A stretch of 64,000 nt of DNA from Pseudomonas caspiana (GCF_002158995.1 NZ_LOHF01000003.1:293421-357420), one strand, 5' to 3'. Shown: positions 45,308 through 55,021, numbered from the stretch's first letter. Program-made: numbers and translations. The notes: a model not told the origin generated them from the letters alone.

Positions 45308-45940
45308 TCAACTTTCGAGATTCAAACGCTCTGACATCTTGACCAGCGTCGCCAGCGAATCTGCGTTCATTTTGCGCATCAACGCGCCACGCCTTACCTT
45401 CACGGTTATTTCGCTGACACCCAATCGGGCAGCTACTTGCTTGTTGAGCAACCCTTGAACCACCAGTTCCATGACCTCTCGTTCACCGTCAGTCAGGCTG
45501 GCGTGACACTGTCTCAACTGATTGATCCGGGCCGCTGCTTCACGGGTTTGCTTGTCCTGACTCAAACCCTGACTGATGGCATCAAGCAGATCCTGCTCAC
45601 GGAACGGCTTGGTCAGAAATTCGATAGCGCCCGCCTTCATGGCTTTCACAGACATGGGGATATCGCCATGACCCGTGATGAAAACCACCGGAAGCGTAAT
45701 TCCCCGACTGCCCATTTCCCGCTGGAAATCCAGCCCGCTCATGCCCGGCATACGCACATCCAGCACCAGACAGCCGGGCACATCGGGCAATGTGGCATCC
45801 ATGAACTCGCGAGCGGAACCGAACGTCATGCACGCCAGACCGACCGACGCCATGAGGTCTGCCAGGGATTCACGCACCGAGCGGTCGTCATCGACGATAT
45901 AAACCCTGTCGGCAGTGCTTTCAGTAACTGTTTCAGGCAT
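45308..45940 (-). CDS. FixJ/NarL-type response regulator
   Basis: 210 aa. Receiver domain: acidic D-D-D (VYIVDDDRSVRESLADLM), phosphoacceptor D61 (CLVLDVRMPGMSGL), K in EFLTKPFREQDLL. C-terminal LuxR-type HTH: LTDGEREVMELVVQGLLNKQ followed by VAARLGVSEITVKVRRGALM. ATG 45940 overlaps the kinase stop by 8 bp. It is the last gene of the transporter-kinase operon and likely controls it. Confidence 0.93.
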   Translation of the reverse strand: MPETVTESTADRVYIVDDDRSVRESLADLMASVGLACMTFGSAREFMDATLPDVPGCLVLDVRMPGMSGLDFQREMGSRGITLPVVFITGHGDIPMSVKAMKAGAIEFLTKPFREQDLLDAISQGLSQDKQTREAAARINQLRQCHASLTDGEREVMELVVQGLLNKQVAARLGVSEITVKVRRGALMRKMNADSLATLVKMSERLNLES

Positions 45941-47003
45941 CGGATTCTCTTGCAGTCGCAGGCATCGTGAAGTGAAAGGTAGCGCCGAAGGGTGAGTTGT
46001 TCGAGGCCCAGATTCGACCGTCATGGGCTTCGATAATAGAACGGCTGATCGGCAACCCCATTCCCATGCCTTCAGGCCGGGTCGTATAGAAGGCATCGAA
46101 CACCCGCTCGCAATCGCGCGGCAACAGACCGTTGCCTTGATCGGTAATAGAGAAACGTAACTGTTGCGGCGACTCAAGTTCTACATGACAGTCCAGCGTT
46201 CGCCGCTCGGGGCTTACCTCGCGCATCGCGTCGACCGCATTCATCGCCAGATTGAGGATGACTTGCTGAATCTGCACCTCGTCAGCCAGCAGCGGAGGCA
46301 AGCCTTCTTCAATCTGCACGTGCAGCGCAATTTCTTGTTCGGCCAATTCTCCGGCGATCAGCCGGAGCGCGCCCTTGACCGTATCTTCGACGTTCAGCCA
46401 TTGCTTGGTCGGTGCCTGATGCCTCGCAAGGCTGCGCAACCGGGCGATGATGTCACTGGCACGATGCGAGTCTTCGATGATGCGCTCCACAGCCTGCCGG
46501 GCCTTAGGCAAGTTGGGAGGATCGGCGGCAATCCAGCGCAGACAGGCACTGCCGCTGGTGGCCGTGGCAGCCAGCGGCTGATTCAACTCATGGGCAATCG
46601 AAGCAGCCAGTTCGCCCAGCACATTGACCCGCGCGACATGCTCCAGGTGCGCTCGGGTCTGATGCACTGCACGAATGGCAGCCGACAAACGCAACGCCAG
46701 CCAGGTCGTACAGGCGATGGCCGCGAGGCTGATCAGGACATTCACCAGCCCCGACTCTGTATCGCCAAAACGCGTGAAGCGGTAACTCAGAATCGTCAGC
46801 AGCATACAAACGATGGACACGCCCACCACCGCCCGCGCCGGCAGGAACCTGGCGGCGATCAGCACCACGATCACTTGAAAGACCCCAACCGCAATTTCAA
46901 GATCAGTGACCGTGTCGATCGCAGCAATCCCCAATGCCAACGCCAACAACAGGACCAAACGAAGCGTTAACCGAGTCCGTCTCACTGGATCACCATCGCG
47001 CAT
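45933..47003 (-). CDS. Membrane sensor histidine kinase
   Basis: 356 aa from ATG 47003; an earlier start is possible but would overlap the ATPase gene. Four hydrophobic helices in residues about 11-107 with very short loops, so it has no periplasmic sensory domain and probably senses in the membrane or through the adjacent transporter. Phosphoacceptor H138 (ELAASIAHELNQPLAATA), N-box LNLAMNAVDAM, G-boxes ITDQGNGL and GMGMGLPIS. Coupled by overlap to the response regulator. Confidence 0.9.
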   Translation of the reverse strand: MRDGDPVRRTRLTLRLVLLLALALGIAAIDTVTDLEIAVGVFQVIVVLIAARFLPARAVVGVSIVCMLLTILSYRFTRFGDTESGLVNVLISLAAIACTTWLALRLSAAIRAVHQTRAHLEHVARVNVLGELAASIAHELNQPLAATATSGSACLRWIAADPPNLPKARQAVERIIEDSHRASDIIARLRSLARHQAPTKQWLNVEDTVKGALRLIAGELAEQEIALHVQIEEGLPPLLADEVQIQQVILNLAMNAVDAMREVSPERRTLDCHVELESPQQLRFSITDQGNGLLPRDCERVFDAFYTTRPEGMGMGLPISRSIIEAHDGRIWASNNSPFGATFHFTMPATARESDA

Positions 47004-47076
47004 CACCACTATCAGGATTGCAAACGCAGAGTGTATAGCGGCCAGCGTGGCCTGTTCACTGGAAACCTCAGTCTGC

Positions 47077-48381
47077 TCAGCAAGGGTTGTCCAGGCTGAA
47101 CTGATCAGCCACATCGTCGTAGGCGAAAAGCTCAGCATAGCGACCCCACTGTGTCACGCAGTCCAGCGTAACGGCCGCATCACTTTGCGACATGAAGTCT
47201 TCCAGCTCATCCCGGAAGCGTCTCGCGGGTGCGGTTCGGCCTGGACGATCATCCAGCACCCGACGGATATGGCTGACCAGCGGCACGTACCTCAGCAAGT
47301 GCTGCGCAAACAACTGCTTGCGCTCATCCACATCTGACTGGGCATAACGCCGTCCGGCGGGAAGAAGCGTGATATCGCCCTCCTGCATTTGGGCAAATCG
47401 CATCAGTTGCAGCACTTCCGCCAACGAAAAAAGATCCTCGGAGGTGGAGCGCAATGCCGTAGCCAACTCGCGCAAATCGGCCTGACCGTCATAGGGAGAG
47501 TTGTCTACCGCCTCGATCAGCCCCGCCAACGCGTTGGTGGAAGTCAGTGGCAAGACCATACCGATGCCGTTTCCTGCAAACAGGCTTTCACGTGGCGAAT
47601 GCACGGCGCTACCGCCCGCCATGTGCACGTAAATGCTTTCCACCAGCGCCTGAAAAGCAGGGTCTGTACGGTTGCGCGGCTGGGCGAGATCGACGTTGAC
47701 TTCGCACATGATCCTCCCCGGATTGGAGGAAAGAATCAGGATGCGATCACACATCAACACCGCTTCTTCGATGTTATGGGTGACCATCAGAATTGACTTG
47801 ATCGGCATCCGGCCTTCGCTCCAGAGGTCGAGCAAATCAGTGCGCAGTGTTTCCGCGGTCAACACGTCCAGCGCGGAAAACGGTTCGTCCATCAGCAGGA
47901 TATCGGGGTCGACCACCAATGCACGGGCCAGACCGACACGCTGGCGCATGCCCCCGGACAACTCTTTGGGGTAGGCACTTTCAAACCCGTCGAGGCCGAT
48001 CATATCGATAGCCGCCAGGGCCCGTCGGCGCCGCTCGGGCGCTGCCACGCTCAATGCCTCAAGACCGACTTCCACGTTCTGCAGCACGGTTAACCACGGG
48101 AAAAGGGCGAAGCTCTGGAACACCATCCGCACTGAAGTCGACACACCCGACGCGTTCGCCGGAAAGGCAACCACCCCCGTGGTGGGCGACACCAGCCCTG
48201 CGATGGAGCGCAACAACGTGGATTTCCCCGAACCCGAACGCCCCAGCAGCCCAATGACCTCGCCGTCGTTGAGACGCATGGCGACATCATCCAGCACCAC
48301 GCGTTGGGTGCCGCCCGCCGTGCCGTAAACATGACCGAGCCCTTGCACATCCACCAGGCAACGCTTGTCGATAACTTCCAT
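47077..48381 (-). CDS. NitT/TauT-family ABC ATPase with C-terminal AAA-associated domain
   Basis: 434 aa. Residues about 1-250 are an ABC domain: Walker A GRSGSGKST, Q-loop FQSFALFPWL, signature [15 protein letters not shown], Walker B ILLMDEP, H-loop VTHNIEEA (Asn after His, a conservative change). Residues about 280-430 form the extra domain of this subgroup (EAVDNSPYDGQADLRELATA and FRDELEDFMSQSDAAVTLDC). GAGGG lies 8 nt before ATG 48381, 10 nt after the permease stop. Confidence 0.9.
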   Translation of the reverse strand: MEVIDKRCLVDVQGLGHVYGTAGGTQRVVLDDVAMRLNDGEVIGLLGRSGSGKSTLLRSIAGLVSPTTGVVAFPANASGVSTSVRMVFQSFALFPWLTVLQNVEVGLEALSVAAPERRRRALAAIDMIGLDGFESAYPKELSGGMRQRVGLARALVVDPDILLMDEPFSALDVLTAETLRTDLLDLWSEGRMPIKSILMVTHNIEEAVLMCDRILILSSNPGRIMCEVNVDLAQPRNRTDPAFQALVESIYVHMAGGSAVHSPRESLFAGNGIGMVLPLTSTNALAGLIEAVDNSPYDGQADLRELATALRSTSEDLFSLAEVLQLMRFAQMQEGDITLLPAGRRYAQSDVDERKQLFAQHLLRYVPLVSHIRRVLDDRPGRTAPARRFRDELEDFMSQSDAAVTLDCVTQWGRYAELFAYDDVADQFSLDNPC

Positions 48382-48391
48382 TGGAATACCC

Positions 48392-50140
48392 TCACTCAAT
48401 TCGAAGCCGACGTTCGGCATAGCGGTACAGCGGACGCCATAGAAGGCTGTTGAAACCGACCACGAATACGGACATGACGACAATGCCCAGCGCCACCCGC
48501 TGGAAATCACCCGCCGTCGTGGCCTGGGCAATGAACGATCCCAGCCCCGACGCATACCGATGATCGCTGCCCCATGACACCGCCTCGGCGACGATGCTGG
48601 CGTTCCAGGAGCCACCGGCAGCCGTCAAAGCGCCGGTCACGTAATAAGGGAAAACACCCGGCAGCACGACTTTGCGCCACCATTGCCAACCCCGCACGCG
48701 AAACACCCGTGATGCTTCGAGCAAGTCGGTCGGCAAGGCGCTGGCACCGGCGATCACGTTAAAAAGGATGTACCACTGTGTCCCCAGGATCATCAGCGGC
48801 GACAGCCATACATCCGGGTTCAGCTTCAAGGCGACGATGGTGACCACGGCGAACGGGAACAGAATGTTTGCCGGGAACGCTGCCAGTAATTGCGCGACGG
48901 GTTGCAAACGTTCTGCCCAGCGCGGATTCAGGCCGATCCAGACACCGATGGGCACCCAGACAAGACTGGCCAGGACGATAAGCACCGCCACACGCGCCAA
49001 AGTGGCGAGCCCCAGACCAAACGCATTGATCACCTCCTCCACGCCCAACGTGCTGCCGATAAAGCACACCAATTGATAAATGCCGGTCATGCACGCCGTA
49101 ACGATCAGGACTATCCACGCCAGATCGATGTAACGCTGCCACCGGCTATTGACCGTGAAGCCCGTGAGCGCCAGTTTGGGTATACACACTGTTGGCATCC
49201 AGTCGCTCACGCTGCGCAGCGACGCAAACAACAAAGGGACAATTCGTGAGGACCTGAGCAGGTCGTAGACCCGTGACCGGGGACGCTTGTGGGAAGCGGT
49301 CTGTTCAAATCGAAACTTGTCCGCCCACGCCACAATGGGCCGGAAAAACAACACGTCGTACAGAACGATTACTCCGACCATGGCCAACACAGCCCAACTG
49401 ATCGCAGCGATATCCTTCTGCTGAATCGCGAGAGCCAGCCATGAACCGATACCCGGCAAATTGACGGTGCTGTCTCCGACCGTGATGGACTCGGAGGCCA
49501 CGACAAAAAACCAGCCGCCCGACATGGACATCATCATGTTCCACACCAGCCCCGGCATTCCGAACGGCAGTTCGACCTTGATAAACCGCTGCCACGACGA
49601 AAACGAGAATTGCCGACTCACATCGTAAAGATCGTCAGGTACGGTCCTCAGCGACTGATAAAAGCTGAAGGTCATGTTCCAGACCTGGCTGGTGAAAATG
49701 GCAAATACCGCAGCGCATTCCAGCCCCCACTGCCGCCCCGGAAAAATGCTCATGAAGAACACCACGGTAAACGTCAGGAAACCCAGCACCGGTACCGATT
49801 GAAGAATGTCCAGCGCCGGCAAAATAACCATCGCAGCCCTGCGGCTTTTAGCGGCCAGTGTGGCGATAACAATCGAAAACACGAACGACACGAACAACGC
49901 GGCAAACATGCGCAAAGTGGTGCGCAGTGTATAGGCGGGCAATTGCACCAGATCGAGTGACACAGGCGCAGAATCAAGGGCACTGAGTGGCTGATTCATT
50001 TGCCCGGCACTGTAAAAAACAAACAGCGCCAGCAAAGCGATGGCGGCGACCAGCGCGCCCTCGGCGAGTAAGGATGCTGAGCGAGGTTGCGCCGTGTTGT
50101 TTACCGGGCTTCTCAGGGATAAAGGCAGGGAGAAACGCAT
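48392..50140 (-). CDS. Fused double ABC transporter permease (NitT/TauT family)
   Basis: 582 aa with two complete BPD_transp_1 permease domains in one chain: EAA loops in FSFSSWQRFIKVELPFGMPG (first half) and FRVRGWQWWRKVVLPGVFPY (second half). An N-terminal hydrophobic segment and a cytoplasmic linker near residues 280-320 separate them. AGAGGC lies 7 nt before ATG 50140. First gene of the operon; no substrate-binding protein gene is near. Confidence 0.9.
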   Translation of the reverse strand: MRFSLPLSLRSPVNNTAQPRSASLLAEGALVAAIALLALFVFYSAGQMNQPLSALDSAPVSLDLVQLPAYTLRTTLRMFAALFVSFVFSIVIATLAAKSRRAAMVILPALDILQSVPVLGFLTFTVVFFMSIFPGRQWGLECAAVFAIFTSQVWNMTFSFYQSLRTVPDDLYDVSRQFSFSSWQRFIKVELPFGMPGLVWNMMMSMSGGWFFVVASESITVGDSTVNLPGIGSWLALAIQQKDIAAISWAVLAMVGVIVLYDVLFFRPIVAWADKFRFEQTASHKRPRSRVYDLLRSSRIVPLLFASLRSVSDWMPTVCIPKLALTGFTVNSRWQRYIDLAWIVLIVTACMTGIYQLVCFIGSTLGVEEVINAFGLGLATLARVAVLIVLASLVWVPIGVWIGLNPRWAERLQPVAQLLAAFPANILFPFAVVTIVALKLNPDVWLSPLMILGTQWYILFNVIAGASALPTDLLEASRVFRVRGWQWWRKVVLPGVFPYYVTGALTAAGGSWNASIVAEAVSWGSDHRYASGLGSFIAQATTAGDFQRVALGIVVMSVFVVGFNSLLWRPLYRYAERRLRIE

Positions 50141-50176
50141 AAGATAGCCTCTGTCGTGCGTCTCAAACGTCAGGCA

Positions 50177-50310
50177 TCCACCGGTCAGGTGGAGCAAACG
50201 CATGAAGCACTTCGATCCGTTAATCAGTTTGCTTTACTTGGGTAAAGCATAAGGACTGAGGTTGATCGGATCGACAGAAACTAAGGACGTCAAAATATAC
50301 GTTGGTATAT
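50177..50310. promoter_or_regulatory. Three short palindromes upstream of the transporter-kinase operon
   Basis: TCCACC-N5-GGTGGA (50177-50193), TGCTTTAC-TTGG-GTAAAGCA (50230-50249) and ATATAC-GTTG-GTATAT (50295-50310). The last two share a 4-nt spacer. They occupy the 227-bp gap before the double permease and are candidate binding sites for the response regulator. Confidence 0.45.
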
Positions 50311-50367
50311 GAGGTGAGTGTGCTGACAACTAACTTGTTGTGAGTCGCATATTGAAGATATGGCGAA

Positions 50368-51336
50368 TCAAGGTACGTCGCCAACCGTTACGGGCAACTC
50401 AACCGGCTTCTGATTGGTAATACCGAACGGAATATGAACCGACGGCGCCACCGCACTCGCGGACTTCAGATGCCCCGACTGGTCATCGAAGAAGATATGT
50501 GGCTTCAGTACGGCAAGCACCTTGCCCTTCTCGATACCGCCCAGGAAAAACGCGTCGTTGACCATCACCCCCCAACTCTTCAGGGTGTTCAGCGCACGCT
50601 CGTGTGAAGGTGCGCTTCGGGCTGTGACGATGGAAACCCTGATCCGGTTTTCATAATCTGGATTGAGCTTCTTGTATTGCTCTTCAACGGACTGGATCTT
50701 TGCCATCCGGACCATGAACTCTTTCAGCGGGCCAGGGTTATGCGGCTCCATCACGTTCTTCACTTCGTGTGCATGAAACTCCACCAGACCGGACGACTGC
50801 ATGACCGTCTCAGCCTCATCACCTGCCAGTACGCCATCAAAGTCGAACGCAATACGCAGGGTCTTGTCGTCTTCATCGTCATCGAACTGTGAATCCAGGA
50901 CCTGCCCGGCCGGATGCCCGGCATTGATCGCAGCCTCCACATCAGCCTTGTTACCCGACAGAAACAGCGCAATGTTCAAGGCCGGAATGTATTCGTATGG
51001 CGACCGACCCTGCATGAAAATAGCGCGGGTCATCCCCAGCCCGTAATGCTCAATGGTCTTCATCACCCTCAGGCCCGTGTCCGGGTCATTTCGGGATAAC
51101 AGCACCACCTCGACCAGCGGATCAGACGGGTCTTCGCTCAAGTCATTCAGCGACAGCAGACGCTTGATAAAAGGAAAGGCAATCCCCTTGGGCAGCGGAT
51201 TGTTCAGGTTCTTTTCCTGAAATTTCCGATACTCCTCTTCACCCTGGCTGCGAAACACCGCGTCCGAGTCCAGCAGATCAAAAACGGCGCTGGAGGCGAC
51301 GCCGATGACTAAGCGATTGTCCAGTTCGTAGGGCAT
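50368..51336 (-). CDS. Cytosolic 5'-nucleotidase (PF06189 type)
   Basis: 322 aa. Dephosphorylates nucleoside monophosphates. HAD-like motif IAFDFDGVLAGDEAE supplies the nucleophile Asp; VVLLSRNDPDTGLRVMKTIE and FFDDQSGHL are conserved in this NT5C1-like bacterial family. No signal peptide. Single gene, next to the orphan membrane-protein gene. Confidence 0.87.
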   Translation of the reverse strand: MPYELDNRLVIGVASSAVFDLLDSDAVFRSQGEEEYRKFQEKNLNNPLPKGIAFPFIKRLLSLNDLSEDPSDPLVEVVLLSRNDPDTGLRVMKTIEHYGLGMTRAIFMQGRSPYEYIPALNIALFLSGNKADVEAAINAGHPAGQVLDSQFDDDEDDKTLRIAFDFDGVLAGDEAETVMQSSGLVEFHAHEVKNVMEPHNPGPLKEFMVRMAKIQSVEEQYKKLNPDYENRIRVSIVTARSAPSHERALNTLKSWGVMVNDAFFLGGIEKGKVLAVLKPHIFFDDQSGHLKSASAVAPSVHIPFGITNQKPVELPVTVGDVP

Positions 51337-51477
51337 TGGGGTTCTCTTTGGTGGGCTCGGCGGCGGGGCTGGCCGATGACATCTGGAGCAGACGGTGGAT
51401 CGGGAATGGAAAAAAATCTAGCATGAAGGGCCAAAAACTTCAGCAGATCATTGCTGTTTGGCCTGAAGAGATACCTC

Positions 51478-52347
51478 GTGCCTAATCCGATAATACCCAT
51501 ACTCATAGTGTTTCTTGCCACACTGGTCATTTATTGCGTGCTGGGCAACGCATTCAAACGCAAACCGCTATTTAGCTTACGTCCAACGCTCACATTCAAC
51601 TACAGACCGACAGACTGGGGCGCCTCCGAATACCTCGCGGCCTTGACTGCCTTTAACATTCTGTTGCTGGTCTACGTTGCGTGCTTCATAAAACTAGGTT
51701 TCGATCTACCCAAATACTATCGATGGTTATTGCTGGCATGGACGTGTTTATGCACCCTTGCACTGATATCCATGTACTACAACGTAACGACCAAGTACGC
51801 ACGATTCTCCAGCGTACTGAATATCAGTGCGGGCCTCGCCACTGCATGCTTTGCCATTTTCACGGCACCGCTCGTAGACAGTTCAATCACCGATTTAACA
51901 GGTGTGAACGCAGATAAATTTCCGGCAGCGCAGAAAACTTTAAATCTGGTGGCGGTTATTTATTGCTGGTCGCTAATCGGAATGATCGTGACCATGTTCG
52001 TGTTCCTGTTCATAGGTTTCCACACCCTCTTCAAAACAACCAGCAACACGCGAGCGTCAACACTGTCAGTGGTCGCCCTCGTCGGCATCGCGTACACATT
52101 CGTTATCTACCTCAATGCGTTCAGCGAACTATCGCGCGACCTGTCCAATAAGCGAATAAAGGTCTTATTGGTCTACTCGTCCTTTCATGTAAGCCCCGAT
52201 AAGTGTGGACTTGTGAATCAACCCGCAAATTCGAAGGTAGCCCTACTGGATGATGACAAGGCTGTGATCGCTCTCCCAGACCCGACGCAAACGTACACTT
52301 TCAAGCGCGTAGCGTGCTCAGTACCCGGTTCAGACAGAGAGGGGTAA
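51478..52347 (+). CDS. Multi-pass membrane protein of unknown function
   Basis: 289 aa from GTG 51478 (GAAGAG 7 nt upstream); TTG 51451 is possible but lacks an RBS. Six probable membrane helices: residues about 2-22, 53-75, 83-103, 114-133, 158-188 and 198-217, then a soluble C-terminal tail of about 70 residues with two cysteines (DKCGLVN, KRVACSV). Not a recognised family. Codon use is visibly more A/T-rich than the neighbours, suggesting transfer. Confidence 0.65.
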   Translation: MPNPIIPILIVFLATLVIYCVLGNAFKRKPLFSLRPTLTFNYRPTDWGASEYLAALTAFNILLLVYVACFIKLGFDLPKYYRWLLLAWTCLCTLALISMYYNVTTKYARFSSVLNISAGLATACFAIFTAPLVDSSITDLTGVNADKFPAAQKTLNLVAVIYCWSLIGMIVTMFVFLFIGFHTLFKTTSNTRASTLSVVALVGIAYTFVIYLNAFSELSRDLSNKRIKVLLVYSSFHVSPDKCGLVNQPANSKVALLDDDKAVIALPDPTQTYTFKRVACSVPGSDREG

Positions 52348-52587
52348 AGCCCGCATGAATTCAGTCCTGGCCTATGGCGGTAAACACTCGCGGTTTTTGC
52401 CGAGCACCGAGCGGCAGATATCCGGACAGACGTTGCCAGGCATCAGTGGTCCAAGGCGAACTGATCGAATGCGGCGCTGCCCTGGATCATCAGCTATGTG
52501 AGCCCCCCGCTTCTCTGCACACCGAACGATTCGCGTTGTATTCAGGTCTGGTTGTCATTAGGAGCTTGAATCGATGGCAGGTGAATC

Positions 52588-54984
52588 ATGGTGCTGAAAA
52601 TAACAAGTATCGTCATGGCGGTAGTGGCTGCCGCCATTTTATACATGGGCGGCGCTTTGGTTGCCGCTGGAGGGAGTCCTGCCTATGCAGTGATCGGGCT
52701 TGGCGTGCTGATCACCGCAGTGTTGTTGTTTCTCAGGAAAAATTCGGCACTCACGCTCTATGCGTTACTCATGTGGGCGATTCTGATCTGGATCATCTAC
52801 GAAGTGGGCTTCGACAAATGGCAGTGGATTCCACGTGGCGATCTGTTCGCGTTGATGGGGTTCTGGCTGGCACTGCCATGGGTCGTGCGCCGTTTGTATG
52901 TCGCGCAGACGCCGGCAGAGTCACGAAGCTTTCACCCGTTCCTTGGCGGCACGGTGGCGGTGATGATCGTGATCGTTGTGGGCATCATGTTCTACGACCC
53001 CTACCCTGTTAAGGGCGAGATCACTAACCCAATTTCTGCAAAAGGTGCCAGTGGTGCGGCAGAGGATTGGGTTGCTTATGGCGGCACCAACGACGGGCAG
53101 CGATTCTCCACGCTTGATCAAATCGACGCGGGAAATGTTAAAAAGCTCACGGTCGCCTGGGAGTATCACACTGGCGACCTGCGTGATCCTGCAAAAGACG
53201 CCAGCGAGTACACGTTTGAAGCCACTCCGTTAAAAGTAAACAATCGGGTTTATGTCTGTACTGCGCACAATGAGGTGCACGCGTTAAATCCCGAGACGGG
53301 AATGCTGGAGTGGAAATTCGAGCCTCAGAAAGACCGTTCATACCTGCAGCAACATCAGACATGTCGAGGGGTCAGCTATTACTCTCCTGCGTCCTCCGGC
53401 ACTCGGAGCGGCGACCTGTCAGTCTCCTCTACGAACGCTCCAGCGCTCTGTGACAAGCGCATCATCACTGCGACAGCGGATGCGAGGCTGGTCGCACTGG
53501 ACGCCGATACGGGCAAGGCCTGTAGCGAATTCGGTAATAACGGCGTGGTCAACCTGAGCGACAACATGGGCAAGATCCGCCCTCACGCACTCATGCAAAC
53601 CGCCGCCCCGCTGGTGGCCGGTGATCTGATCATCGTCGGTGGCTCAGTAATGGACAATGGCTACAACGCCGGTAATCCGTCCGGAGTGATCAGGGCTTAT
53701 GACGTCCTCAGCGGCAAACTGGTCTGGAATTTCGATCCTGCCACGCCTGAATTCACCCAGCCCATTGCTGCTGGTCAAGACTACCCACAAGACACACCCG
53801 TGGCCTGGGGCACTCTGAGTGCCGACCTGCAGAACGGGTTGGTGTACGTACCCTTTGGTAATGCTTCTCCCGATGAACTCGGTATTCGACGCGATCCTGC
53901 CAGCAATACCGAGAAATTCCGCGACACCCTGGTTGCTCTGGACCTGAAAACGGGTGCGTTCAAATGGAAATTCCAGACCTCTCATAACGATCTGTGGGAT
54001 CGCGACAACCCTTCGCAACCTTCACTCATCGAACTCGGCAAGGACGACAAGAAGCAGCCCGCGGTGGTGCTGCCGACGAAGGTAGGTAATATTTTCGTTC
54101 TCAACCGATTGACTGGTGAGCCGATCATTCCTGTCGACCAGGCCAAGGCGTCGGCTGACGGCGGTGTTGCCGGTGAGCGTTTCGCGACAAATCAGCCGGT
54201 CTCAAGGCTCAACTTCATTCCTGAGCCGCTGACCGAAAAATCCATGTGGGGCCTGACACCGTTTGACCAAATGTCCTGTCGTACCAGCTTCAAGAAGCTT
54301 CGGTACGACGGCAACCCATGGACGCCAAGCACCGAATCCGGAACGCTGGTGTTTCCGGGAAACATCGGCGCCTTTAACTGGGGCTCGGTGGCGGTTGACC
54401 CGGAACGGCAAATCCTGATTGGCGCCCCCGTACGCCTGGCTTACAAATACACGCTGATCAAACGAACGCCGGAAACCGAAGAGAAACGGCTGTTTACCGA
54501 AGAAGGTAAGCCCTACTGGAATGAAAATTTCAAAGGCGACTATGCGATCAGGATTCAGCAATTTGCCTCTGATCTGGGTATCCCCTGTATCGCTCCACCT
54601 TGGGGCCGCATGGCTGGAGTTGACCTTAACACCGGTAAAACGGAGTGGATGCGCCGCATCGGCACCTCCAAAAACCTGAAGACCAGCTTCCTGTCAGGAA
54701 GCTTCCCGATTGGCTTCCCAATGGGCATGGTGGCGCACGGCGGGCCATTGATCACAGCAGGAGGATTGGTGTTCCACGGCGCAACCGCAGATGGTTTCAT
54801 CCGCGCCTACGACATCAATACTGGAGAAACTCTTTGGCAAACCGAATTACCAGCGGGCGGCCAAGCGACTCCGTCGACCTACATGGGAAGTGATGGCAAA
54901 CAATATGTAGTCATTGCTGCTGGCGGTCACGGCTCCCTTGGTACGAGACTGGGCGACAGCGTGATTGCTTTCAGGCTGAACTGA
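52588..54984 (+). CDS. gcd: Membrane-bound PQQ-dependent glucose dehydrogenase family (Gcd type)
   Basis: 798 aa (E. coli Gcd 796). Oxidises glucose (or quinate/shikimate in relatives) in the periplasm, passing electrons to ubiquinone. Five N-terminal helices (residues about 1-140) anchor an eight-bladed PQQ propeller; catalytic Asp lies in TSHNDLWDRD and the PQQ-contacting Lys in LPTKVGNIFVLNR. Final blade GQATPSTYMGSDGKQYVVIA is conserved. RBS GGTG precedes ATG 52588. The 240-bp gap before it (52348-52587) contains no recognisable gene. Confidence 0.9.
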   Translation: MVLKITSIVMAVVAAAILYMGGALVAAGGSPAYAVIGLGVLITAVLLFLRKNSALTLYALLMWAILIWIIYEVGFDKWQWIPRGDLFALMGFWLALPWVVRRLYVAQTPAESRSFHPFLGGTVAVMIVIVVGIMFYDPYPVKGEITNPISAKGASGAAEDWVAYGGTNDGQRFSTLDQIDAGNVKKLTVAWEYHTGDLRDPAKDASEYTFEATPLKVNNRVYVCTAHNEVHALNPETGMLEWKFEPQKDRSYLQQHQTCRGVSYYSPASSGTRSGDLSVSSTNAPALCDKRIITATADARLVALDADTGKACSEFGNNGVVNLSDNMGKIRPHALMQTAAPLVAGDLIIVGGSVMDNGYNAGNPSGVIRAYDVLSGKLVWNFDPATPEFTQPIAAGQDYPQDTPVAWGTLSADLQNGLVYVPFGNASPDELGIRRDPASNTEKFRDTLVALDLKTGAFKWKFQTSHNDLWDRDNPSQPSLIELGKDDKKQPAVVLPTKVGNIFVLNRLTGEPIIPVDQAKASADGGVAGERFATNQPVSRLNFIPEPLTEKSMWGLTPFDQMSCRTSFKKLRYDGNPWTPSTESGTLVFPGNIGAFNWGSVAVDPERQILIGAPVRLAYKYTLIKRTPETEEKRLFTEEGKPYWNENFKGDYAIRIQQFASDLGIPCIAPPWGRMAGVDLNTGKTEWMRRIGTSKNLKTSFLSGSFPIGFPMGMVAHGGPLITAGGLVFHGATADGFIRAYDINTGETLWQTELPAGGQATPSTYMGSDGKQYVVIAAGGHGSLGTRLGDSVIAFRLN

Positions 54985-55021
54985 AAATCGCAGGAACGAT
55001 CCTAAAATCGCAGAAACGATC
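54984..55021. repeat. Two 18-bp near-identical direct repeats, period 20 bp
   Basis: aaaatcgcaggaacgatc (54984-55001) and aaaatcgcagaaacgatc (55004-55021) differ at one base, immediately after the gcd stop. A tandem protein-binding site or slippage duplication; it lies between gcd and the tRNA-Ser terminator. Confidence 0.6.

Noticed and set aside
47003..47138. Longer N terminus for the histidine kinase
   Set aside because: It would overlap the ATPase stop by about 60 bp and adds residues without membrane or sensor features; kept only as an alternative.
48392..48615. Longer N terminus for the ABC ATPase, extending into the permease gene
   Set aside because: The extension reads the permease 3' end out of frame; ATG 48381 has a good RBS.
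52374..53012. 212-residue frame overlapping the start of gcd
   Set aside because: Runs out of frame through the gcd membrane segment; no family features. The part before gcd could be gene debris but nothing is recognisable.
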